A DNA stretch of 6,755 bases from Aquificaceae bacterium (GTDB lineage Bacteria > Aquificota > Aquificia > Aquificales > Aquificaceae). Location of the stretch: the NCBI GenBank assembly GCA_015487835.1, contig WFOY01000155.1:1-6755 (forward strand). Direction: 5' to 3'. Position 1 is the first letter of the stretch. Each line of letters opens with the position of its first letter. The notes under the pieces were generated by a model. That model did not search any database. It was not told the origin of the DNA and saw only the letters and a list, made by a program, of their open reading frames with translations. Shown piece after piece: positions 1 through 5,506 of the stretch. The translations under genes were made by a program, and so were the position numbers.

Positions 1-302
1 ACGAGGGACTTGGTGGGGGCTGTGTAGACCTTCCTGCCTTCTCTGTCCTTCATGAACATAAAGGCTGTCAGGCTCTTCCCCGCGGAGGTGGGGGCTGTCA
101 CCAAAGCGTTTCCCCTTCTGTATTTCCTGAAAAAGATCGTCTGGATGGGGTTGAGAAGCCTGTAGGGGACCCTCGGGTCCACCTCCTCACCTTTGACGAG
201 GTCTTCCCTTTTCGGTCTTCCGGAGGGGGTCTTGTAGACCACCTCTCCAGAGGGAGGGTCTATGGAGAAGGTCGAGCTTTCGAGGACTATGTAGTGCTTC
301 AT
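1..302 (-). CDS. Superfamily 2 (Ski2/Hel308-like) DEAD/DEAH-type helicase, N-terminal part only
   Basis: Translating the minus strand from ATG 302-300 gives 100 complete codons with no stop, and the gene continues past the left edge. Helicase motifs appear in the expected order: a Q-motif-like segment LNPIQ near residues 50-54, a Walker A/motif I of the form APTSAGKS at 70-77, and a motif Ia-like YTAPTKSL at 93-100. The APTSAGK form is typical of Ski2/Hel308-like and related SF2 nucleic-acid helicases, which use ATP to translocate on DNA or RNA. The first 45 or so residues before the Q-like motif are short, charged and possibly beta-stranded, and I do not recognise them. The start overlaps the stop of the TPR gene by 4 bases (ATGA), and the only upstream purine stretch (GAGAAG) is a weak ribosome site, so translation probably depends on coupling. 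Motifs II to VI lie outside the window, so the exact subfamily and the substrate cannot be decided. Confidence 0.85.
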   Translation of the reverse strand, partial: MKHYIVLESSTFSIDPPSGEVVYKTPSGRPKREDLVKGEEVDPRVPYRLLNPIQTIFFRKYRRGNALVTAPTSAGKSLTAFMFMKDREGRKVYTAPTKSL

Positions 303-1159
303 TTCTTCTCAAGAGCCTTCTTCCTTATGGGGAAGAGGACCCTCTCGCTCCTCACCTTCCCGTCGGACGTTATGTAGAACCTCCCACCCGCTCCGTCCCT
401 TATGTCCTTAGGAACGAGTCCAGCCCTCACGAGTTCCTCCAAGCTCCCCGGCCTTCTCCCGAACCTTCTCTCGAAGACCCTCATAGCTTCGTATATCCTC
501 TTCGCCCTCTCGAGGGTTACTATCCTCACCCTTATGGCTCCCTTCATGCTTTCGTTCTTCATCACTTTAAGCTGTTCTTTTAAGAGTGCGAGGGCAACTT
601 CGATCTTCCCTTCTTCGTAGTATAACCTCGAGGCGAGGAGCGGGATCAGGTTGTACTCCCTCGCCTGGGGGTGCTTAGCGGCTAAGGAAAGGTACTCCGC
701 ACCTTTTGCGTTCTCCCCGAGGAAGTAGAAGTAGTTAAAACCTATGTAGAAGGGTATCCTCCAGTCGTCGACGTATCTCATACCTCTCTTGAGGAGGTCT
801 ATCGCCTCCCTGTAGAGACCCGTTTCCCAGGTGAGGAAGGCGTTTCCCACGTAGTAGGGATCGAAGTATCTCGGGTTGTAAAGGGTAACCGCGTAGAGGG
901 CGTCGTATATCCTGAGGGCTGTTTCTTTGTCGATCGCCCCCCTCTCCACCGAGTAGCCTATGAAGGCTAAGGTGTTCACAAACCCAAGGTCCGACACGCC
1001 CCAGACCAAGTCTCTCGGGACGAACATAAGGTACATCCTCGTGGGAAGGACGTACCTCTCCGTTACACCCTTCTTAACCTCCTTCGAGATCAGGAAGGAG
1101 AGGAGAAGTGAGACACCGAAGAACAGAACCGCTAAGCTTATAAGCAACCAGGACCTCAC
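299..1159 (-). CDS. Membrane-anchored TPR-like protein with pseudopilin-like C-terminal segment
   Basis: A 286-residue protein starting with GTG (1159-1157), chosen because it overlaps the permease stop as GTGA and has a purine-rich AGAGGGAG ribosome site just upstream. Residues 4-24 form one strongly hydrophobic helix with little charge before it and KEVKK after it, so it is probably a signal anchor with the rest outside the cytoplasmic membrane. Residues about 100-200 read as three loose TPR-like helix pairs (about 101-128, 136-163 and 170-198), rich in aromatic residues. After a charged helix, residues about 222-272 hold a segment with RFGRRPGSLEELVRAGL, then DGAGGRFY and DGKVRS. This resembles the short C-terminal element of major pseudopilins and of some TPR proteins encoded beside ABC-2 transporters. 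Its position directly behind the ATPase and permease suggests an accessory or scaffold subunit of that transporter. No enzymatic motif is visible. The TPR call rests on pattern only; a specific family name is not justified. Confidence 0.8.
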   Translation of the reverse strand: MRSWLLISLAVLFFGVSLLLSFLISKEVKKGVTERYVLPTRMYLMFVPRDLVWGVSDLGFVNTLAFIGYSVERGAIDKETALRIYDALYAVTLYNPRYFDPYYVGNAFLTWETGLYREAIDLLKRGMRYVDDWRIPFYIGFNYFYFLGENAKGAEYLSLAAKHPQAREYNLIPLLASRLYYEEGKIEVALALLKEQLKVMKNESMKGAIRVRIVTLERAKRIYEAMRVFERRFGRRPGSLEELVRAGLVPKDIRDGAGGRFYITSDGKVRSERVLFPIRKKALEKK

Positions 1160-1959
1160 GCCAGCTCCCTCTTTCTGAATATGAGGACCCCCGTCACCGT
1201 GAGGAAGCCCGAGTAGGCGACCGCCTTTAGGAGGTCGAGAGATACGTGTCTCGCTTCAACCTTTTGGAGTCCGAGGACAACGTCAGGTCCCGGTGAGGAG
1301 AAGCTGGGAAGGACGTAAAAGAGAAAGGTAACCGTGTACCTTACGATCGCAGATATCCTCTCCTTCTCGATGCTAACGAAGTGGTAAAGGTTCTCGACCG
1401 AGGACCCCGCTATCAGAACGACCACGCTCACCAGGAATACCAAGAAGAAGTTGGACATGAAGGTGGATAGGAAGAGAACGACAGTAGATAGGAGAAAGAT
1501 CTTCACCCACAGGGATAGAAGGACAACAAGACCCCCAGCGATGTGAACCTCCTTCCTGAATACGCCCACGGTAAGATCGTTGAGAACCCAAAGACCCACT
1601 AAGAATAGGGTGCCGAGCAAAGAGACGAGGGCAAGCGTGAACACCAGAAAGCCGAACATCCTACCGAATATGTAGGCGTCCCTCGTTATGCCCTTCGATA
1701 GGACGAGGTAGACGCTCTTCTTCTCTATGTCCTTTGCCATCGTGTCCGTAGCTATGAAGAGGACCGAAAGGAAGAGGAAGAGGCTTAGAAAGGAGTAGGT
1801 GTAGTCGGCCAGAACCTTGGAGGGGTCCTGTAGGGAGAACTCCATGAGTATCCTCGAAAAGATCAACGAGACCAGGTATACAACCACAACACCGTAGAAG
1901 CTCTTCCTCCTCACGTTCTCTTTGAGGGTTATGTAGGCGAAGCCAAGGAGAAACCTCAT
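1156..1959 (-). CDS. ABC-2 type transporter permease subunit
   Basis: A 267-residue integral membrane protein with about six hydrophobic helices, near residues 21-38, 53-71, 100-125, 142-166, 170-187 and 243-262, plus a weaker one near 205-220. Between helices 2 and 3 is the cytoplasmic signature of the ABC-2/NosY-like permeases: an acidic and basic stretch (KDIEKKS), then LVLSKGITRDAY and FGR, which in the family contacts the ATPase. The length is usual for this family. The ATG overlaps the ATPase stop by 4 bases (ATGA) and is preceded by GGGAGGT, a good ribosome site. It should pair with the ATPase encoded just upstream to form the membrane channel of an exporter or a mechanical ABC machine. 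The substrate cannot be read from the sequence. PilI of the Myxococcus type IV pilus cluster and NatB-like exporters are possible relatives. Confidence 0.9.
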   Translation of the reverse strand: MRFLLGFAYITLKENVRRKSFYGVVVVYLVSLIFSRILMEFSLQDPSKVLADYTYSFLSLFLFLSVLFIATDTMAKDIEKKSVYLVLSKGITRDAYIFGRMFGFLVFTLALVSLLGTLFLVGLWVLNDLTVGVFRKEVHIAGGLVVLLSLWVKIFLLSTVVLFLSTFMSNFFLVFLVSVVVLIAGSSVENLYHFVSIEKERISAIVRYTVTFLFYVLPSFSSPGPDVVLGLQKVEARHVSLDLLKAVAYSGFLTVTGVLIFRKRELA

Positions 1960-2675
1960 AGGACCTCCCTCAGCCCGATCTCCCTTACCCTCTCCATGAA
2001 TATATCCTCTATGTTCTGGAGGTCGCCGGACTCAACAAGGTCGGTCACCCTCCCGTCTATGATCACGCAGGCCCTGTCGCATATCCTCTCAACGTCTGGG
2101 AGTATGTGGGTACTGAAGAAGACAGTTTTTCCATTCTCCTTCAGTTCGAGGATTAGGTCCGCCACTATCTTCCTCCCTATGGGATCCAGTCCGGACATGG
2201 GCTCGTCTAAGATGAGGAGGTCAGGCTCACTCACCACCGCCTGCAAAAGCCCGAACCTCTGGAGCATGCCCTTGGAGTACTCGGAGATCTTCTTGTCGAG
2301 AGCCCAGTCTATCTGGATCTTCTCCGCGTAGTAACCGGCCCTCTCCCAGAAGAGGGACTCTTCAAGGGACATAGTAAGCTGGAGGAACCTGAGAAACTCC
2401 CTCCCGGTCACGTTGGTGTAAAAGTAAGGGTGCTCAGGAAGGAAGCCTACCCTCCTCTTCACCGCTGGGTCACTGTTCATCCTCCCAAATAGGAGTACCT
2501 CACCTGAGTCCTGTCTTATGAAGTCCATGATTATCTTCATCGTGGTCGACTTTCCCGCCCCGTTCGGGCCGACGAACCCGAAGACCTCCCCGGATCTAAC
2601 CGAGAAGGAGACCCCCTTCAGGACCTCCACCTTACCAAAAGATTTCCTTATGTCCTTTACGAGGAGTATTTCCAT
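1956..2675 (-). CDS. ABC transporter ATP-binding protein (ABC-2 exporter type)
   Basis: A complete 239-residue nucleotide-binding subunit. Walker A is GPNGAGKST at 36-44. The Q-loop region reads GFLPEHPYFY at 77-86, with Glu81 where many ABC proteins have Gln, a variant I have seen often in ABC-2 type ATPases. The signature is YSKGMLQR at 133-140, Walker B is LLILDE at 153-158 with catalytic Glu158, the D-loop is SGLD at 161-164 and the H-loop histidine is His190. All residues needed for ATP hydrolysis are present. It should energise the permease whose ATG overlaps its stop codon. The short C-terminus, with no extra domain, fits the BcrA/NatA/PilH-like group. The start at 2675 places the usual N-terminal strand (MEILLVKDIRKSFG) correctly. 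No Shine-Dalgarno sequence precedes the start; a -10 box lies 14 bases upstream, so the transcript probably has a leader of about 8 bases. This is the first gene of the left-hand operon. Confidence 0.95.
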   Translation of the reverse strand: MEILLVKDIRKSFGKVEVLKGVSFSVRSGEVFGFVGPNGAGKSTTMKIIMDFIRQDSGEVLLFGRMNSDPAVKRRVGFLPEHPYFYTNVTGREFLRFLQLTMSLEESLFWERAGYYAEKIQIDWALDKKISEYSKGMLQRFGLLQAVVSEPDLLILDEPMSGLDPIGRKIVADLILELKENGKTVFFSTHILPDVERICDRACVIIDGRVTDLVESGDLQNIEDIFMERVREIGLREVL

Positions 2676-2699
2676 GGATAGATGCTAAAATTATACTCC
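2663..2699. repeat. 7-bp inverted repeat GGAGTAT/ATACTCC around the divergent start region
   Basis: GGAGTAT at 2663-2669 and ATACTCC at 2693-2699 are perfect inverted copies whose centres are 30 bp apart, about three helical turns. Together they bracket the ABC start codon and both -10 boxes. The left arm is also coding (codons 3-5 of the ABC ATPase) and the right arm abuts the pntAA ATG. A dimer-binding operator is possible, but a chance match is not excluded. Confidence 0.3.
2683..2691 (+). promoter_or_regulatory. Predicted extended -10 promoter of the pnt operon
   Basis: TGCTAAAAT is an extended -10 element (TGn followed by a five-of-six TATAAT match). No convincing -35 hexamer is seen 16-18 bases upstream, which is common for extended -10 promoters. 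Transcription would begin near 2698, only about 2 bases before the pntAA ATG at 2700. The hexamer shares bases 2690-2691 with the TATAAT of the opposite-strand promoter. An overlapping alternative, TATACT at 2692-2697, is too close to the ATG to serve a start at 2700. Confidence 0.5.
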
Positions 2700-2719
2700 A
2701 TGCTTCTGGGAGTTCTCAA
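2690..2719 (-). promoter_or_regulatory. Predicted sigma-70-type promoter of the ABC/TPR/helicase operon
   Basis: On the minus strand TTGAGA (2719-2714, five of six matches to TTGACA) is followed after 18 bases by a perfect TATAAT (2695-2690). A transcript would start near 2683, about 8 bases before the ATG at 2675, with no room for a normal Shine-Dalgarno sequence. The -35 box lies inside the pntAA coding region. Assigned from sequence only. Confidence 0.6.
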
Positions 2720-3842
2720 AGAGAAGTATCCCAACGAAAAGAGAGTTGCCTTAGTCCCTGCTGATGTGGAGAGGCTGACGAAAAAGGGTTACCAGGTCCT
2801 CGTGGAAAAAAGGGCCGGGGAGAGGGCCGGTTTTCCCGACGAGGAGTACAGGAAGGCAGGGGCCAAGGTAACCTCCAGGAAGGAGGTCCTCGGGAAGGCC
2901 GAAGTTATACTCTCGGTCAGGAACCTGGCCGCGGACAGGGAGAACTTCCTGAAGGAGGCTGAGATCTACAGGGGAAAGGTCATCGTAGGTTTCCTAGAAC
3001 CTTTCGGTGTGGGCGATCTGGTAAGCAGGATCGGGGACCTAAAGATCACCGCCTTTGCCATGGAGCTGATCCCGAGAACGACCCGTGCCCAGAGCATGGA
3101 CGCCCTCTCCTCACAGGCTACGGTCGCAGGCTACAGGGCTGTTCTGATAGGTGCGAACCTGCTTCCCAAGATGTTTCCCATGCTGATGACCGCAGCCGGG
3201 ACGGTCCTTCCAGCTAACGTGTTCGTAATAGGCGCGGGGGTCGCTGGGCTCCAGGCGATAGCTACCGCCAAAAGGCTCGGGGCTGTCGTCTACGCCTACG
3301 ACATAAGGCCAGCTGTGAAGGAACAGGTCCAGAGTCTCGGGGCGAAGTTTGTGGATCTGGGCCTCGAAACCGAAGAGGCTGAGGATAAGGGAGGCTACGC
3401 GAGGGCTATGGACGAGGAGTTCTACAGAAAACAGAGGGATCTGATGAAGGACCAGGCGGTGAGGAGCGACCTCATAGTGTGCACGGCGGTCGTTCCTGGG
3501 AAGAGGGCACCTGTTCTCATAACCGAGGACATGGTGAAGGAGATGAGGCCGGGTTCCGTCATAGTGGACCTCGCGGCCGAGAGAGGGGGAAACTGTGACC
3601 TTACCGAACCTGGCAAGACGGTGGAGAAGCACGGCGTGAAGATAGTCGGTGCTGTGAACCTCCCCTCCGAAGTCCCCTACGATGCGAGCCTTATGTACTC
3701 GAGGAACATCCTTAACTTCCTGAACCTGATACTCAAAGACGGAAAGATAAGCACCGAGGACGAGATAGCTAAGGAGACCCTGCTCTTCAAAGAAGGTGAT
3801 CTTGTAAGCCAGAGGATAAAGGAGTTTCTGGAGGAGGGTTAA
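2700..3842 (+). CDS. pntAA: NAD(P)+ transhydrogenase, alpha-1 subunit (NAD(H)-binding domain I)
   Basis: This is the soluble, cytoplasmic NAD(H)-binding subunit of the proton-translocating transhydrogenase. From the ATG at 2700 it has 380 residues, close to the separate domain I subunit of Rhodospirillum rubrum. The N-terminus (GVLKEKYPNEKRVALVPADV) matches the alanine dehydrogenase/PNT fold. The invariant loop PRTTRAQSMDALSSQ lies at 125-139 and holds Arg126, Gln131, Asp134 and Ser137, counterparts of the R. rubrum residues 127, 132, 135 and 138. The Rossmann loop GAGVAG is at 178-183 with Asp202 at the end of the next strand, and RGGNC follows near residues 297-301. An in-frame ATG at 2682 would add six residues (MLKLYS), but it lies at or above the predicted -10 box and lengthens the conserved N-terminus, so 2700 is preferred. 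There is no Shine-Dalgarno sequence. The stop overlaps the pntAB start by one base (TAATG). Confidence 0.95.
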   Translation: MLLGVLKEKYPNEKRVALVPADVERLTKKGYQVLVEKRAGERAGFPDEEYRKAGAKVTSRKEVLGKAEVILSVRNLAADRENFLKEAEIYRGKVIVGFLEPFGVGDLVSRIGDLKITAFAMELIPRTTRAQSMDALSSQATVAGYRAVLIGANLLPKMFPMLMTAAGTVLPANVFVIGAGVAGLQAIATAKRLGAVVYAYDIRPAVKEQVQSLGAKFVDLGLETEEAEDKGGYARAMDEEFYRKQRDLMKDQAVRSDLIVCTAVVPGKRAPVLITEDMVKEMRPGSVIVDLAAERGGNCDLTEPGKTVEKHGVKIVGAVNLPSEVPYDASLMYSRNILNFLNLILKDGKISTEDEIAKETLLFKEGDLVSQRIKEFLEEG

Positions 3843-4123
3843 TGGAAGATCTCGTGATGTACGTTACGGTCTTTGTACTCTCCATGTTCGTCGGCTTCGA
3901 GGTTATAACCAAGGTCCCGCCGACCCTTCACACACCCCTAATGTCTGGGGCTAACGCCATATCGGGGATAACCATAGTGGGTGCCCTGATAGCCGCGGGT
4001 TCCCAGAACGTAGGGGTGGCCAAGGTCCTCGGGTTCATAGCCCTAGTTTTTGCAACAATCAACGTGGTCGGTGGTTTCCTCGTCACCCACAGGATGCTCG
4101 AGATGTTCAGGAGGAAGGATTAG
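3842..4123 (+). CDS. pntAB: NAD(P)+ transhydrogenase, alpha-2 subunit (small membrane subunit)
   Basis: A 93-residue membrane protein with three hydrophobic helices, near residues 4-21, 37-54 and 59-80. Together with PntB it forms the proton-conducting domain II. The family hallmark VPPTLHTPLMSGANAISG lies at 25-42, and the C-terminal GGFLVTHRML..FRRK follows the last helix, as in the alpha C-terminus of Escherichia coli PntA. Three helices here plus about nine in PntB give the 12-helix arrangement I recall for the Thermus enzyme. Residue 41 is Ser, as in the E. coli NAISG sequence; some split enzymes have His there (NAIHG). A strong ribosome site (GGAGGAGG) lies within the end of pntAA, and the start codon overlaps the pntAA stop by one base. 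The product needs its partner subunits to function. Confidence 0.93.
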   Translation: MEDLVMYVTVFVLSMFVGFEVITKVPPTLHTPLMSGANAISGITIVGALIAAGSQNVGVAKVLGFIALVFATINVVGGFLVTHRMLEMFRRKD

Positions 4124-5506
4124 ATGAAGGAGGTCCTCGTAAACCTCGCCTACCTCGTCGCAGCATCCCTCTTCATCTTCGGCCTCAAGAACCTCTCCCA
4201 CCCGAGAACGGCTGTGAGGGGCAACCTTATAGGCTCCGTCGGCATGCTGATAGCCGTCCTGGTCACGCTTCTAGACAGGAGGATAGTGGACCTGCCCCTC
4301 ATAATAGCCGGTCTCGTCCTCGGAGCCTCTATAGGTATGCTCCTCGCCCTCAGAGTCCAGATGACCGCTATGCCCCAGCTCGTCGCCATATTCAACGGAC
4401 TCGGCGGAGGGGCTTCGGCTCTCGTTGCAGGGACAGCCCTACATGAGGCTGTCTCCCGTGGCACGGTGCCGGACACCCACCTCACAACCGCGACCGTCGC
4501 GTCAGGGATAATAGGTGCAGTCACCTTCTTCGGTAGCGGTGTCGCCTTCGGGAAGCTCCAGGGCCTGATCAGGGAGAGGCCCATAAGGTACTCGGGCGAG
4601 CAGGTGGTGAAGGCGGCCGTGTTCACCGTATCCTTGCTGCTGGGTGCTCTGCTCGTAGCGGGTCCCGACAGGATTTACCTCTACTGGCTTATGGTAGGAG
4701 TTGCCTCTGTCCTCGGTGTCCTCCTTACCATAGCTATAGGCGGGGCTGATATGCCCGTTGTGATAGCACTCCTCAACTCCTACTCAGGTCTCGCTGCGGC
4801 GGCAACAGGCTTCGTCCTCCAGAACAACGCCCTTATAATCTCAGGATCCTTGGTGGGAGCGTCGGGAATAATCCTCACCAACCTGATGTGTAAGGCGATG
4901 AACAGGTCGCTTCTGAACGTCCTCTTCGGGGGCTTCGGTGAGGTAGTGAGCACGGAGGAGGACATATACGAGGGCAAGGTCAAGGCTACTACCCCGGAAG
5001 AGGTCGCCCTGATCCTGGAGGGGGCGAGGAGGGTGGTGATAGTTCCGGGATACGGTATGGCGGTCGCCCAGGCCCAGTACGCTGTGAGGGACCTGTTCAA
5101 CCTTCTGGAGTCCAGAGGCGTTGAGGTGGAGTTCGGCATACACCCGGTCGCGGGGAGGATGCCGGGGCACATGAACGTCCTCCTGGCGGAGGTGGACATC
5201 CCCTACGAGAAGATGAAGGAGCTTGAAGAAATAAACCCCACCTTCGACCAGACGGACGTGGTGATAGTAATAGGTGCAAACGACGTGGTGAACCCCTCCG
5301 CCCAGACGGATCCCAAGAGTCCGATAGCCGGCATGCCCGTTCTTGAAGTATGGAGGGCTAAGACGGTTGTGGTCATAAAGAGGAGCCTAAGTCCCGGCTT
5401 TGCCGGGATACCCAACCCCCTCTTTGCTATGGACAACACACTGATGCTCTTTGCGGACGCGAAGAAGGCCGTTCAGGACATAGTGAACGCCCTCAAGGAG
5501 ACCTGA
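4124..5506 (+). CDS. pntB: NAD(P)+ transhydrogenase, beta subunit (membrane domain and NADP(H)-binding domain III)
   Basis: A 460-residue protein, nearly the 462 of E. coli PntB. Residues 1 to about 262 hold about nine membrane helices with the conserved stretches MTAMPQLVAIFNGLGGGAS (80-98), GGADMPVVIALLNSYSG (206-222) and MCKAMNRS (255-262). After a linker, domain III binds NADP(H): PGYGMAVAQAQ at 308-318, HPVAGRMPGHMNVLLAE at 340-356, GAND at 384-387 (its Asp aligns with E. coli Asp392) and KRSLSPGFAG at 419-428. It passes hydride between NADH and NADP+ with PntAA while protons cross domain II. Position 91, His in E. coli, is Asn here, and Phe426 stands where E. coli has Tyr431. The start follows the pntAB stop directly (TAGATG), with AGGAAGGA as ribosome site. 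The 3' end overlaps argG on the opposite strand by 14 bp, so no terminator fits between the two. Confidence 0.96.
   Translation: MKEVLVNLAYLVAASLFIFGLKNLSHPRTAVRGNLIGSVGMLIAVLVTLLDRRIVDLPLIIAGLVLGASIGMLLALRVQMTAMPQLVAIFNGLGGGASALVAGTALHEAVSRGTVPDTHLTTATVASGIIGAVTFFGSGVAFGKLQGLIRERPIRYSGEQVVKAAVFTVSLLLGALLVAGPDRIYLYWLMVGVASVLGVLLTIAIGGADMPVVIALLNSYSGLAAAATGFVLQNNALIISGSLVGASGIILTNLMCKAMNRSLLNVLFGGFGEVVSTEEDIYEGKVKATTPEEVALILEGARRVVIVPGYGMAVAQAQYAVRDLFNLLESRGVEVEFGIHPVAGRMPGHMNVLLAEVDIPYEKMKELEEINPTFDQTDVVIVIGANDVVNPSAQTDPKSPIAGMPVLEVWRAKTVVVIKRSLSPGFAGIPNPLFAMDNTLMLFADAKKAVQDIVNALKET
5493..5506. other. Convergent 14-bp overlap of the pntB and argG 3' ends
   Basis: The pntB stop (TGA, 5504-5506) lies within the last codons of argG, and the argG stop (TGA, read at 5495-5493) lies within pntB. 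Both C-termini are otherwise normal for their families, so this looks like a true overlap rather than a frameshift. No hairpin with a T-run is seen here on either strand; any terminators must lie inside the opposing genes. Confidence 0.9.

Noticed and set aside
1136..1145. Perfect palindrome GCTTATAAGC
   Set aside because: It lies within the codons of the TPR protein's membrane anchor, with no promoter or second copy nearby; a 10-base palindrome is expected by chance.
3111..3632. Long open frame of 173 codons on the minus strand inside pntAA
   Set aside because: It is antisense to strongly conserved transhydrogenase sequence, has no recognisable domain and follows from the G/C-rich third positions of the real gene.
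4150..5199. Several minus-strand open frames inside pntB, 109 to 158 codons
   Set aside because: Compositions rich in Pro, Ser, Arg and Thr without domains mark them as shadows of pntB.
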